From positions 1 to 64,000 of the forward strand of contig NZ_AUAR01000016.1 in NCBI RefSeq assembly GCF_000428825.1: DNA of 64,000 nt. Reading direction: 5' to 3'. The notes beneath the pieces are model-generated. The model worked only from the letters and a program-made list of their open reading frames with translations. It had not been told where the DNA came from and ran no database searches. Shown piece after piece: positions 46,909-55,983 of the stretch; position 1 is the stretch's first letter, and the number at the start of each line of letters is the position of its first letter. The translations under genes were made by a program, and so were the position numbers. The DNA comes from Desulfomicrobium escambiense DSM 10707 (GTDB lineage Bacteria; Desulfobacterota; Desulfovibrionia; Desulfovibrionales; Desulfomicrobiaceae).

Positions 46909-48096
46909 TCAGTTTCCCGCGTCCCGGGCCAGGGTCAGGGGCATGTCCTGGATGGGCGTGGCCAGTTCGCTGGTCACGATGACGTCGCCCGCCGCAAGTC
47001 CGCTTGCCACCAGCACGGTTTCGGTGTCGCGCCAGGCCACGGCCACGGGCCGGATGTCCAGGGTGCCGTTCTGCACGGCCCAGACCGTGTCGTTTTCGCG
47101 CAGGGCGGAGCGCGGCAGGCGCACGACCTGATCGAGGTGTTTGCCTTCGATGTCCAGCCGGACGTACTCGCCCAGCAGGATGGGCGCGGGCGATGTCTCC
47201 AGGGGGCGCGGCAGGCTGACCAGCACGCGGGCCAGGCGGCCCTGGTCCTCCAGGTCGCCGCGCAGGCGCAGGATGCGCCCTTCGCGCTGGGCGCCGCTGG
47301 CCTGGGAGCGGACCAGCACGGAGGAACCGGGCCTGCCCTTTTCCGGCAGGAAAACCCAGGGCAGACGGTCCATGGGCAGCGTCGTCTCGACCCAGTACTC
47401 GCTTGCGTCGACCAGGGTGGCCAGGGTGTCGGTCGGTCCGATCCGGAATCCGATCTCCACCTGCTTGTCGAGCACCAGGGCCGTGAACGGCGCGGTCACG
47501 GTCGTGCGCTTCAGGTCGAGCCTGGCCTGGTCCAGCGCCGTTTCGGCCTGCAGGACCTTGGCCCTGGCCTGGGCCAGTTGCGGTTTGCGCAGGGCCAGGT
47601 TCGGGTCTTCTAGGGCTTTGCCGGATTTCTGCAGCAATTCGAGTTCGTGCCGTGCGACCTGCTGGTACCCGAGTTCGAGGTCCAGGGCCGCCCGGGCGCT
47701 GTCCAGGTCGGCCTGCCGGGCGCTCACGGCCAGGCGGAAGTCCTCGGCCTCCAGACGCAGGAGCGGCGCTCCGGCCTTCACGGTGGTGCCGGGCAGGAAA
47801 TCCGGGGATACCTCCCGCACCACGCCGGACACTTCGGGCCGGATGAGCGTCCGGCGCGACGGGACCACGGTCCCCATGGCGCGGACCACGACCGTTTCCG
47901 GCCCGGCCTTGGCGGTCATGACCTCGACCAGGGGCGCGATGACCGCTGGCGGACGCTGGGGCGGCTTGGGTCGGGTCTGGATGAAGCGTACGGCGGTGAA
48001 GACTCCGGCGCCGATGACGAGAATGGCCAGGAGAACGATGACGATTCTGACCTTGGAAGGCAGGGGCCTTGAGCTGTCGCACTCGGGGATGATCAT
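46909..48096 (-). CDS. RND efflux periplasmic adaptor (MFP/HlyD family)
   Basis: The 395-aa adaptor bridges pump and outer-membrane channel. An N-terminal membrane anchor (about 15-36, VRIVIVLLAILVIGAGVFT) is followed by the lipoyl-like half (VVPSRRTLIRPEVSGVVREV), a helical hairpin (AALDLELGYQQVARHELELL), the second lipoyl half (TVTAPFTALVLDKQVEIGF) and barrel domains. The start overlaps the outer-membrane-factor stop by 4 nt. A much longer open frame upstream is a shadow of that gene. Confidence 0.92.
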   Translation of the reverse strand: MIIPECDSSRPLPSKVRIVIVLLAILVIGAGVFTAVRFIQTRPKPPQRPPAVIAPLVEVMTAKAGPETVVVRAMGTVVPSRRTLIRPEVSGVVREVSPDFLPGTTVKAGAPLLRLEAEDFRLAVSARQADLDSARAALDLELGYQQVARHELELLQKSGKALEDPNLALRKPQLAQARAKVLQAETALDQARLDLKRTTVTAPFTALVLDKQVEIGFRIGPTDTLATLVDASEYWVETTLPMDRLPWVFLPEKGRPGSSVLVRSQASGAQREGRILRLRGDLEDQGRLARVLVSLPRPLETSPAPILLGEYVRLDIEGKHLDQVVRLPRSALRENDTVWAVQNGTLDIRPVAVAWRDTETVLVASGLAAGDVIVTSELATPIQDMPLTLARDAGN

Positions 48097-49484
48097 GACG
48101 CGTCCGGTTCCGTGGTTGCTGGCTGGTCGGGGAAGGCCTGCCGCCAGCCTCTGCCCAGGGCCCGGCACAGGCCGGTCTGGAAGTTCAGCAGGGAGGCCTT
48201 GGCCTGGATTCTGGTGCGTTCGAGGCCTTGGACCTTGAGCAGCAGGGAAAGCACGGTGTCGTATTCGAGAACACCGTTGCCGTAGCGGACTCTGGCGCTC
48301 TGCAGGGCCGAGCGCGCGGCCTCGAGCTGGCGGTCCAGGGCGTCGACGAGGCCGGACTGCTTGAGCACGTCGCTCACGCCCGTATCCACCTCGGACAGGG
48401 CCGTGAAGACGGCCTTCTCGTATGCGGCCAGCCGTTCGTCCCGTATGGCCTTCTGGCGTTCGACCTCGGCCGCGCGGCTGCCCCCGTCGAAGATGGGCGC
48501 CGTCAGGGACGCGGCCAGGTTGGCGAGCCAGTTGTCGAAAATGCGCCCCACGTCGTCCCCGTTCTGCTCGAAGCGGCCGGACAGGCGCAGGGCCGGCATG
48601 CGGTCGGCCCTGGCCGCCGCCACGTCCCAGCCCGCTTCCATGAGCCGCCGCCAGGAGGCGCGGATGTCGGGCCGATCCTGCAGCAGGTCGGAGGGCAGGC
48701 CCGTGTCGGGCAGGGGCAGGGGTTGCGGGAGGCGGGTGGAGGCGGAAAGGTCGAGGCTCCCCGGGGCCTTGCCCAGGAGCAGGTGCAGCCTGTTCTCCAG
48801 GCGCGCCGCCTCGGCTTGCACGGCGATGATGCGCGTGGTGTTCTCGGCCACGGCCTCGCGCTGCTGCAGCACGTCCAGGGCCGAAGCCAGGGAATTGGCG
48901 AAACGCAGGCTCAGGGCGGACTCGATGTCCGCGTTGGTGCGCTGCTGGGCTTCGAGGATGGCCAGTTGCTCGCGGGCCGAGCACAGGCCCACCCAGGCCT
49001 CGGCGATCTCGCCGCTCAGGGACAGGACCGCGGTGCGGAGGTCCTCAAGGCTGGCTTCGGCCGCAAGACTGTCGGCGCTGCGCAGGGAGCGCACCCGCCC
49101 CCAGAGGTCCAGCTCGAAGCTCGCGGCCAGGCCTAATCCGTAGGCGTCGGCTTCGACCACGTTCCGTTGCCTGATTTTGGACCAGTTGCGGGCCGCATCG
49201 CCGTCGGCGGTCACGGACGGCCACAGCGCGGCCCCCGTTCTGGCCGCGGCGGCCCTGGCCTGGTCCAGCCTGGCCAGGGCCGTGCGCAGGTCCGGGGCCG
49301 AGTGGAAGGCCTCGTCCATGAGGGCGTCGAGTTCCGGGCTGCCGAGTTCCCTCCACCACGCTTCGGGCGTGGCACGGTCTCCGGCCTCCACGCGGTAGGC
49401 CTGCGGCAGGGCGGGCTGGGGAGCCGGGTCAGGGGTGAAGGCGCGGCAGCCGGCCAGAAGAAGGAGAAGAAACAGCAGTCTCAT
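48093..49484 (-). CDS. Outer-membrane efflux lipoprotein (NodT/TolC family)
   Basis: The 463-aa protein begins with a lipoprotein signal (MRLLFLLLLLAGC, lipid-modified C13) and carries the duplicated TolC-type helical pattern (LDALMDEAFHSAPDLRTALA; IRASWRRLMEAGWDVAAARA). It is the outer-membrane channel of the tripartite pump. I chose ATG 49484 because the lipobox is then correctly placed. It overlaps the adaptor gene by 4 nt and is first in the operon. Confidence 0.93.
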   Translation of the reverse strand: MRLLFLLLLLAGCRAFTPDPAPQPALPQAYRVEAGDRATPEAWWRELGSPELDALMDEAFHSAPDLRTALARLDQARAAAARTGAALWPSVTADGDAARNWSKIRQRNVVEADAYGLGLAASFELDLWGRVRSLRSADSLAAEASLEDLRTAVLSLSGEIAEAWVGLCSAREQLAILEAQQRTNADIESALSLRFANSLASALDVLQQREAVAENTTRIIAVQAEAARLENRLHLLLGKAPGSLDLSASTRLPQPLPLPDTGLPSDLLQDRPDIRASWRRLMEAGWDVAAARADRMPALRLSGRFEQNGDDVGRIFDNWLANLAASLTAPIFDGGSRAAEVERQKAIRDERLAAYEKAVFTALSEVDTGVSDVLKQSGLVDALDRQLEAARSALQSARVRYGNGVLEYDTVLSLLLKVQGLERTRIQAKASLLNFQTGLCRALGRGWRQAFPDQPATTEPDAS

Positions 49485-49586
49485 GGGGCATGCTCCGGAT
49501 GGGAGGGGCAGTCCTCGGGGAAGCCGCATCCGGGGCTGGGTCCGGAGCGGGCTGGTGGCTGATGGTTCATCGGGACGAAAGGGGCG

Positions 49587-49982
49587 CTACGCCTGCAACT
49601 GCTCCGAAAACCGTTTGTCGACGACGAGGATGTGGTTGGTCAGCCAGCCGCGCAGGAAATGGAGCATGTCCCAGGCCAGCCCCTCGGACGCCAGGATGAC
49701 GTCGAGGTCGAAGAGCAGGATCTGGTCCACGAACATGGCGTGCTCGTCGCGGTGCTCGGCCAGTCCGGCATAGCCCGACTCCTCCATGATCTTCTCTTCG
49801 GTCCGGAAATGGTACTGCGCGTACTCCTTGAGCTGCTCGACGATGCCCTTGAGGGTGTTCTTGTCGGCGTGGCCGATGGCGTCGACAAGGGAATTGATGA
49901 TTTCGACCAGTCTCAGGTGCTGGGCGTCCACCTCGCTGATGCCGGTTTCGAAGGATGAGTCCCACGTGATCTTCGCAGTCAT
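49587..49982 (-). CDS. Bacteriohemerythrin
   Basis: The 131-aa four-helix protein has the diiron, oxygen-binding residues: H22 (DAQHLRLV), H58 and E62 (HFRTEE), H77 and H81 (HRDEH), and H117 and D122 (HILVVDKRF). This is a single-domain cytoplasmic hemerythrin, an oxygen carrier or sensor common in anaerobes exposed to air. It is divided from the efflux operon by about 100 bp and may have its own promoter. Confidence 0.95.
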   Translation of the reverse strand: MTAKITWDSSFETGISEVDAQHLRLVEIINSLVDAIGHADKNTLKGIVEQLKEYAQYHFRTEEKIMEESGYAGLAEHRDEHAMFVDQILLFDLDVILASEGLAWDMLHFLRGWLTNHILVVDKRFSEQLQA

Positions 49983-50117
49983 GTCGTGCTCCTGGATGGG
50001 CGGGGAGTATTCGAGAAGAATTCCTAACGCAGAACGGTCTTGGGGGAAAGGGGGAAATATCGAAAAGGGCGCAAAAGGAACGCTGCCTGTTGCCGTGCCC
50101 AGCGCGCCCGACCCGGC

Positions 50118-51191
50118 TCAGGCCGGATAGGTCCGGATCGTCCCGGGATCGTCCAGAGCGCGCAGGGCGGCCCGAGTCAGGGCGCCCATCTCGTCCTCGC
50201 CGGCATGGACCATGATCTTGGCCAGAAAGGATACCCTGCGGGAGACGGTGTCGACCAGATCCCCGTCATGCGCCAGGCCGCCCGTGAGGATGACCGCGTC
50301 GATGCGGCCTTCGAGCACGGCGGCCATGGCTCCGATCTCCTTGGCCACCTGGTAGGCCATGGCTTCACGCACTTCGCGGGCCCTCTCGTCGCCGGCCGTC
50401 ACGCGCCGGTCGATCTCCAGGCCGTCGGCCGTACCCAGGTAGGCCAGGAAACCGCCCCGGCCGGTGATCCGGCGCCGTATTTCGGCCTCGTCCGCGCCTG
50501 GCGCGAAGCACCAGTCCACCAGGGACCCGGCGGGCAGGCCGCCGCTGCGCTCGGGCGAGAAGGGACCGTCGCCGTCCAGGGCGTTGTTGACGTCGACCAC
50601 GCGCCCGCGGTCGTGGGCGCCCACGGACACGCCTCCGCCCATGTGGGCCACGATCAGGCGCAGATCCTCGTAGGGGCGCCCCAGTTCGGCGGCCGCCACC
50701 CTGGACACGGCCTTGTGGTTCAGGGCGTGAAAGATGCTGCGCCGGGAAATGTCCGGATGCCCGGAATAGCGGGCCAGGGGGCCCAACTCGTCCACGACCA
50801 CCGGGTCGGCGATGAGGGCGGGAATGCCGGCCTCGTCCGCCAGGTCGCGAGCCAGGATGGCTCCGAGGTTGGAGGCATGGGTGCCGAAGCGGCATGAACG
50901 CAGGTCGTCCAGCATGGCCTCGTTCACGGCGTAGGTGCCGCCGGGGATGGGCCGCATGAGCCCGCCGCGGCCGATGACGGCCGCCAGGTCGGTGACGGCG
51001 AGGCCGTGCCGGTGCAGGGCGGCAAGGATGAGTTCCCGCCTGTACCCTTCCTGGTCCATGATGTGGCCGAAGCCGGCAAGCTCCGTGGCGTCGTGGCGAA
51101 TGGTCTCGACGAAGACGGGTTCATCGCCGGCGAAGACCGCGATCTTGGTCGAGGTGGAGCCGGGGTTTATGGCCAGGATGTGCGGCGTCAC
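50118..51191 (-). CDS. buk: Butyrate kinase (acyl phosphate:ADP kinase)
   Basis: The 357-aa ASKHA-fold kinase converts an acyl phosphate and ADP to the acid and ATP. The adenosine/phosphate motif NPGSTSTKI lies at the N-terminus, and the family pattern HMGGGVSVGAHDRGRVVDVNNA is clear. It is downstream of ptb, overlapping it by 4 nt, the standard ptb-buk pair. In a sulfate reducer the natural substrate may be a branched-chain or other acyl-CoA. Confidence 0.94.
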   Translation of the reverse strand: MTPHILAINPGSTSTKIAVFAGDEPVFVETIRHDATELAGFGHIMDQEGYRRELILAALHRHGLAVTDLAAVIGRGGLMRPIPGGTYAVNEAMLDDLRSCRFGTHASNLGAILARDLADEAGIPALIADPVVVDELGPLARYSGHPDISRRSIFHALNHKAVSRVAAAELGRPYEDLRLIVAHMGGGVSVGAHDRGRVVDVNNALDGDGPFSPERSGGLPAGSLVDWCFAPGADEAEIRRRITGRGGFLAYLGTADGLEIDRRVTAGDERAREVREAMAYQVAKEIGAMAAVLEGRIDAVILTGGLAHDGDLVDTVSRRVSFLAKIMVHAGEDEMGALTRAALRALDDPGTIRTYPA

Positions 51192-52108
51192 GCGATGCCC
51201 TCCGCTTTCGCCGCGGCCATGAGCACGCCCAGCGCTACGGCGTTGATCTTGGTTTCGTGGGAGTCGGCCCGGGAGTTGAGGAGCACCGGGGCCTTGGTGC
51301 CCATGACCACCCCGGCCGAGCGGGCGTGGGCGAAGTACATGAGGCTCTTGTAGAAGATGTTGCCGGCGGCCAGGTCCGGAGCCAGGAGGATGTCGGCCTT
51401 TCCGGCCAGGGGGTCATCCATGCCCTTGTGGCGGGCGGCGCGCTCGCTGATGGCGTTGTCCAGGGCGTAGGGGCCGCCCACGCGGCAGCCGGGCAGGCGG
51501 CCGTCGCGGTTCATCTCGACCAGGGCCGCCGCGTCCACGGTGGCGGGCATCTTCGGGTTGACCTTCTCGGACTCGCACAGCACGCCGACCACGGGGTCCG
51601 GGTTGCCCAGGGCGCGGGCCACCTTCACGGCGTTGAGCACGATCTGGCGCTTGGTCTCGAGGTCGGGCTTGATGATCATGGCCGCGTCGGTCAGGAGGTA
51701 GAGCTTGTCGAAGCCGGGCACGTCCATGACAACGGTATGGCTGACGGTGCTCCCGTTGCGCAGCCCCGCGTCGCGGTCCAGCACGGCCCTGAAGAGGACG
51801 GAGGAGTCCACGAACCCCTTGAGCAGGATTTGGGCCCGCCCGGAGGCCACGACCTGAACCGTGGCCGACGCACCGGCGGCCTCGCCGCGGGCGTCCACGA
51901 GTTCGAAACTGGAAAGGTCGAGGCCCATCCCGTCGGCCAGGGTGCGGATCTTGTCGGTCTCCCCGACCAGGATGAACCGGGCCAGCCCCAGGGCGTAGGC
52001 CTCGGCCACGGCCTTCAGGGCCTCGGTGTCGTGGGCGCAGGCCACGGCCACGGTCTGGACGGGCAGGGTCAGGGCCTTTTCGCGGATCTGTTGCATCGAT
52101 GTGAGCAT
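51188..52108 (-). CDS. ptb: Phosphate butyryltransferase
   Basis: Ptb exchanges the CoA of an acyl-CoA for phosphate, giving the substrate of Buk. The 306-aa protein has the PTA/PTB-family pattern (FILVGETDKIRTLADGMGLD; QILLKGFVDSSVLFRAVLDRD; LLTDAAMIIKPDLETKRQIV). I place the start at 52108 because a strong AAGGAGG SD lies about 6 nt upstream. First gene of a two-gene operon, divergent from the MFS transporter across 149 bp. Confidence 0.93.
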   Translation of the reverse strand: MLTSMQQIREKALTLPVQTVAVACAHDTEALKAVAEAYALGLARFILVGETDKIRTLADGMGLDLSSFELVDARGEAAGASATVQVVASGRAQILLKGFVDSSVLFRAVLDRDAGLRNGSTVSHTVVMDVPGFDKLYLLTDAAMIIKPDLETKRQIVLNAVKVARALGNPDPVVGVLCESEKVNPKMPATVDAAALVEMNRDGRLPGCRVGGPYALDNAISERAARHKGMDDPLAGKADILLAPDLAAGNIFYKSLMYFAHARSAGVVMGTKAPVLLNSRADSHETKINAVALGVLMAAAKAEGIA

Positions 52109-52257
52109 CTCGCCTCCTTGCGAGCCTTGCCGATAGATCATCGATTAGATGAAAACAAGGGGCTGACGCAACCGATTTTGCGCCGGCTGCGCATTCGGTT
52201 GCCGGGCTTGCCCCGCGGGCGGGGGAAGGCTAACCAGACCCGACATTCGGAGGAAAC

Positions 52258-53619
52258 ATGCAGAACCGAACCGCCGCCCTGGTCGCCGGGTCCATGGCCA
52301 GCTTTCTCGTCCCGTTCATGATGTCCGCGGTGGGCATCACCCTGCCCGTGGTGCAGACCGAGCTTCAGGCCACGGCCGTGGAGCTGAGCTGGGTGGCCGG
52401 CAGCTACATCCTGGCCCTGGCCGCCATACTGCTGCCGGTGGGGCGCCTGGCCGACATCTGGGGGCGCAGGCGGACCTTCGTCTGGGGCACGGCGGCCTTC
52501 GTCGTGTTTTCCGTATGCGCCTCCCTGGCCTGGTCCGTGGCCAGCCTCGTCGTGCTGCGCATCGTGCAGGGCGTGGGCGCGGCCATGATCCTGTCCACGG
52601 GCGTGGCCATCGTGACGGACATCTACCCGAAGAACGAGCGCGGCAAGGTCATGGGCGTGCTGGTGGCCTGCGTCTATCTCGGCCTGTCCGTGGGGCCGCT
52701 GGTGGGGGGGCTGATGACCGACCTCGCGGGATGGCGCAGCGTCTTTTTCCTGAGCCTGCCCCCGGGTCTGGCCTGCTGGCTGCTGGCCATGCGCATCGAG
52801 GGCGAGTGGCGGCCGGCGGAAGGGGAGCGTTTCGACGCCCTCGGGAGTCTCTACTACGCGCTCTTCGTGGTCTGCTTCGTCAACGGCCTGACGGGTCTGG
52901 CCAGGCCCGTCCAGGGGCTCCCCCTGCTCGCGGGCGCGGCGTCCCTGGGCCTGTTGTTTGTGCTGCGCTCCAAGCGCGCCGTTCACCCCCTGCTGGAGCT
53001 GTCCCTGTTCACGTCCAACCGCGTGTTTCTGCTGACAAGCCTGGCGACCCTCGTCAACTATGCCGGCACCTTCGCCGTGGGCTTCCTGCTGAGCCTCTAC
53101 CTGCAGGTGGTCAAGGGCTTCTCGCCCATGAACGCCGGGTTTCTGCTCGTGGTCCAGCCCGTGGTGCAGAGCCTGCTGTCCCCTCTGGCGGGGACCCTTT
53201 CGGACAGGTTCAACGCGGCGGGCATGGCCAGCCTGGGCATGGCGCTGTGCGCCCTGGGACTTCTGTGCATGGTCGGCGTGGGCGCCGGCACCTCCCTGTG
53301 GGCCATCGGGGCGATTCTGGCGCTTCTCGGGCTGGGCTTCGCGCTCTTCGCCTCGCCCAACATGAGCGTGATCATGGGCAGCGTCGAGCCCCGGCATTAC
53401 AGCATCGCCTCCAGCCTGGTGGCGACCATGCGCACTTTCGGCATGTCCCTGTCCATGGGCATCGCCACGGTGGTCTTCGGCTTCCTGCTGCACGGGCGGC
53501 AGGTCAGCCCCGAGACCGTCCCGCAGTTTTTGGTCAGTATGCACATCATCTTCGCCGTGTGCGCGGCGCTGTGCGTCATCGGCGTGTTCTGCTCCCTGGG
53601 CCGGGTCCGCAAGGGCTGA
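52258..53619 (+). CDS. MFS transporter of the DHA2 (EmrB/QacA) type
   Basis: The 453-aa protein has a 14-helix-type pattern with the MFS motif A (GRLADIWGRRRTFVWG, about residues 62-77) and the drug:H+ antiporter motif C region (VYLGLSVGPLVGG). It opens like EmrB-type exporters (FLVPFMMSAVGITLPVVQTE). The SD GGAGG precedes the ATG. Substrate is unknown. It is followed after 87 bp by a small cytochrome c gene. Confidence 0.94.
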   Translation: MQNRTAALVAGSMASFLVPFMMSAVGITLPVVQTELQATAVELSWVAGSYILALAAILLPVGRLADIWGRRRTFVWGTAAFVVFSVCASLAWSVASLVVLRIVQGVGAAMILSTGVAIVTDIYPKNERGKVMGVLVACVYLGLSVGPLVGGLMTDLAGWRSVFFLSLPPGLACWLLAMRIEGEWRPAEGERFDALGSLYYALFVVCFVNGLTGLARPVQGLPLLAGAASLGLLFVLRSKRAVHPLLELSLFTSNRVFLLTSLATLVNYAGTFAVGFLLSLYLQVVKGFSPMNAGFLLVVQPVVQSLLSPLAGTLSDRFNAAGMASLGMALCALGLLCMVGVGAGTSLWAIGAILALLGLGFALFASPNMSVIMGSVEPRHYSIASSLVATMRTFGMSLSMGIATVVFGFLLHGRQVSPETVPQFLVSMHIIFAVCAALCVIGVFCSLGRVRKG

Positions 53620-53706
53620 TGCCTTCGAAGCGCCTGGCGTTTGCCTTCGGTGACCGTCCCGGTGTACAAGGGGGCAGAGTTGGAAACCACAACCGGAGGA
53701 ATCGAG

Positions 53707-53973
53707 ATGCGCAGAAGCAACCTGTCGTTGGCGACCGCCATCGCCGTGTGCCTGGTGTCCGTGTGGGCCTTTGCCGTCGACGGCGAGGCCCTGGTGCAGC
53801 AAACCTGTACGAAATGCCATGACCTGACCCGCGTGCGTGCGGCCTTCGGGGTCAAGGACCAGGCCGCGTGGTCGACCACTGTGGTCAGGATGCTCGCCAA
53901 GCCGAACGCCCCGGCCGTGGGCGCCGAGGAGCAGGCGGCCATCATCGGCTGGCTTTCGGCGCAGAAAAAATGA
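53707..53973 (+). CDS. Small monoheme cytochrome c
   Basis: The 88-aa protein begins with a signal peptide (MRRSNLSLATAIAVCLVSVW...AFA) and has one heme site, CTKCH, about residue 34. The mature protein is only about 65 aa, with a candidate axial Met (VVRMLAKPNAP). It is smaller than a class I cytochrome c-553 and could be an electron carrier or sensor. I chose ATG 53707 because GGAGG lies 8 nt upstream; an in-frame ATG at 53641 lacks a signal peptide. Confidence 0.88.
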   Translation: MRRSNLSLATAIAVCLVSVWAFAVDGEALVQQTCTKCHDLTRVRAAFGVKDQAAWSTTVVRMLAKPNAPAVGAEEQAAIIGWLSAQKK

Positions 53974-54009
53974 GCCGGAAAGGGCAACGAGCTGGGAAAC
54001 CGGGCGTGA

Positions 54010-54046
54010 ATGCAGCATCGGACAAGTACCGGCGCTGCATTTTTTT
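54010..54046 (+). terminator. Terminator after the small cytochrome
   Basis: ATGCAGC (54010-54016) pairs with GCTGCAT (54034-54040), with a second CGG/CCG stem inside (54019-54021 / 54029-54031), followed by a T run to 54046. Confidence 0.85.
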
Positions 54047-54132
54047 ACGTCTGCGCGCATGGTGTTGCGAACCCGACCTGTTTGGGCGGAATTTGCTGTC
54101 ATCGTTGACATATTCGCTTTTCGAGGCATAAT

Positions 54133-54158
54133 TCCAGGGTCATTTCATAACCCTGGAG
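54133..54158 (+). promoter_or_regulatory. Hairpin overlapping the wtpA ribosome binding site
   Basis: TCCAGGGT (54133-54140), 9-nt loop, ACCCTGGA (54150-54157). The right arm includes the GGA of the SD GGAGG (54154-54158), which serves the ATG at 54166. When folded, the SD is partly hidden, so translation could be switched. I see no known molybdate/tungstate riboswitch here; the element is far too short. Confidence 0.5.
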
Positions 54159-54165
54159 GTAACTC

Positions 54166-55152
54166 ATGAACAGCGTGACGTGTGTCTGGTCGATCAAAGC
54201 CCTGATGGCGGCCCTCTTCGTTTTCATTCTGGCCGGTCCGGTCTGCGCCGAACCCTCGGGCAAGCTGGTCATTTTTCATGCCGGCAGCCTGGCCGTGCCT
54301 TTCGGGGACATGGAAAAGGCCTTCGAGGCCAAGTACCCCAAGGTCGACATCCAGCGCGAGTCCGGCGGAAGCACCAAGCTGGCCCGCATGATCACGGAAC
54401 TCGGCAAGCCTGCTGACATCATGGCTTCGGCCGACTACTTGGTCATCGACGAAATGCTCGTGCCCGGGTTCGCCGGCTGGAACGCCCGTTTCGCCACCAA
54501 CCAGATCGTCCTGTGCTACACGCCCCAGAGCAAATACGCCGCCGAGATCAACGACAAGAACTGGACGGAGATCCTGCAGCGTCCCGACGTGGTTTGGGGG
54601 CATTCTGACCCCAACTTGGACCCGTGCGGATACCGCAGCCTCATGACCGTCCAGCTGGCCGAGAAGTTCTCGGGCCAGGCCGGCCTCTATGACAAGATTC
54701 TGGCCAACAGGCCGGAAAAGAATGTGCGGCCCAAATCCGTTGAGCTCATCTCCATGCTCGAATCCGGAAACATGGACTACGCCTTCGAGTACATGTCCGT
54801 AGCGGTGCAGCACGGGCTCAAGTTCGTGGCCTTCGACGACCACATCAACCTGGGCAACTACGCCATGGACCCGTTCTACGCCACGGCCGTGGTCAAGGTC
54901 ACGGGCAAGGAGCCCGGCACGTTCATGGAAATGAAGGGCAGCTCAATCACCTACGGCGTGACCATGCTCAAGAATGCGCCCAATCCCGAGGCGGCCGAGG
55001 CCTTTCTGGCCTATCTGCTGGATGAGAACGGGGGCCTGAAGATTCTCAAGGATCAGGGCCAGCCTCCCATCATGCCGGCCAGCGTCGCTACCCAGGACAT
55101 GCATACAGCGCTTCCGCAGGGCCTCAAGACTTTGGTCAAGGTCTCGAAATAA
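54166..55152 (+). CDS. wtpA: Tungstate/molybdate ABC transporter substrate-binding protein
   Basis: The 328-aa protein has a signal peptide (hydrophobic stretch about 11-28, cleavage after VCA) and the extracellular oxyanion-binding pattern of the WtpA/ModA group ([58 protein letters not shown]). The HAGS and PCGYR motifs fit WtpA (high-affinity tungstate/molybdate). In sulfate reducers tungsten is used for formate dehydrogenases. It is the first of three genes in wtpABC. Confidence 0.92.
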   Translation: MNSVTCVWSIKALMAALFVFILAGPVCAEPSGKLVIFHAGSLAVPFGDMEKAFEAKYPKVDIQRESGGSTKLARMITELGKPADIMASADYLVIDEMLVPGFAGWNARFATNQIVLCYTPQSKYAAEINDKNWTEILQRPDVVWGHSDPNLDPCGYRSLMTVQLAEKFSGQAGLYDKILANRPEKNVRPKSVELISMLESGNMDYAFEYMSVAVQHGLKFVAFDDHINLGNYAMDPFYATAVVKVTGKEPGTFMEMKGSSITYGVTMLKNAPNPEAAEAFLAYLLDENGGLKILKDQGQPPIMPASVATQDMHTALPQGLKTLVKVSK

Positions 55153-55983
55153 ATGCTCCTTTCCTTTGCTGGCGTGCGCCGGGAAGGCCTCCCAGGAGGC
55201 CTTCCCGGACGTGTTTTTCAGGCCTGGCTGGCGCTGTCCTGCGTGCTGGTTCTGCTTTTCATCGTCGTGCCCCTGGCCCGGACCGTGGTTTCGCCGGATG
55301 CGGAGCGCATGTGGGCCACCCTGCGCGATCCGGATGTGCTGCGTTCCGTGGGCCTGTCCATGGGCGCATCGGCCATGGCCGCCGTCCTGTCGCTGTTCTT
55401 CGGCACCCCCCTGGCTTATGTCCTGGCCAGACGGGAGTTTCCCGGCAAGAAGGTCGTGGAGAGTCTCATCGACCTGCCCATCATGATCCCGCATCCGGTC
55501 ATCGGCATCGCTTTCCTGACCCTGGCCGGCCGCAACAACTGGTTCGGGCGGATGCTCGGTGGGATGGGCGTGGAGATCATGGGCACGGTCACTGGCATCA
55601 CCATGGTCCTCTTTTTCGTGGGGCTGCCGTTCTACATCAACACGGTCAAGGCCGGATTCGAGAGCGTGCCCGTGCGCCTGGAGCGCGTCTCCCGCTCCCT
55701 TGGCGCGGGACCCGGCGAAACGTTCTTCCGCGTCACGCTGCCCATGTGCCGCCGATCCGTGCTGGTGGGCATGATCATGTGCATGGCCCGGGCGCTGAGC
55801 GAGTTCGGGGCCGTGGTCATCGTGGCCTACCATCCCATGATCGCGCCGGTGCTCATGTTCGAGCGCTTCACCGCCTACGGCCTGAAGTACTCGCAGCCCG
55901 TGGCGGTCATCCTCATTCTGGTCAGCCTCGTTTTCTTCGTGCTGTTGCGTTTGCTGTCGCGCGGCCCCGGGGGGCGGGCATGA
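55153..55983 (+). CDS. wtpB: Tungstate/molybdate ABC transporter permease
   Basis: A 276-aa permease with six membrane helices and the EAA loop (VSRSLGAGPGETFFRVTLP). The ATG follows the wtpA stop without a gap, so translation is coupled. The first 20 codons carry a 14-bp palindrome. If that hairpin is a message-processing site, the true start could be later, but no good alternative start codon precedes the first helix. The stop overlaps wtpC by 4 nt. Confidence 0.92.
   Translation: MLLSFAGVRREGLPGGLPGRVFQAWLALSCVLVLLFIVVPLARTVVSPDAERMWATLRDPDVLRSVGLSMGASAMAAVLSLFFGTPLAYVLARREFPGKKVVESLIDLPIMIPHPVIGIAFLTLAGRNNWFGRMLGGMGVEIMGTVTGITMVLFFVGLPFYINTVKAGFESVPVRLERVSRSLGAGPGETFFRVTLPMCRRSVLVGMIMCMARALSEFGAVVIVAYHPMIAPVLMFERFTAYGLKYSQPVAVILILVSLVFFVLLRLLSRGPGGRA
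55179..55208. repeat. 14-bp-arm palindrome at the wtpA-wtpB junction
   Basis: CCGGGAAGGCCTCC (55179-55192), 2-nt spacer CA, GGAGGCCTTCCCGG (55195-55208). It is inside the first codons of wtpB, 26 bp after the wtpA stop. As with the palindrome at 37568 it marks the border between a binding-protein gene and its permease gene. Confidence 0.88.

Noticed and set aside
48097-48984. The N-terminal extension of the adaptor protein frame
   Set aside because: It is a shadow of the outer-membrane factor gene; the adaptor starts at the ATG overlapping that gene's stop and then has a proper membrane anchor.
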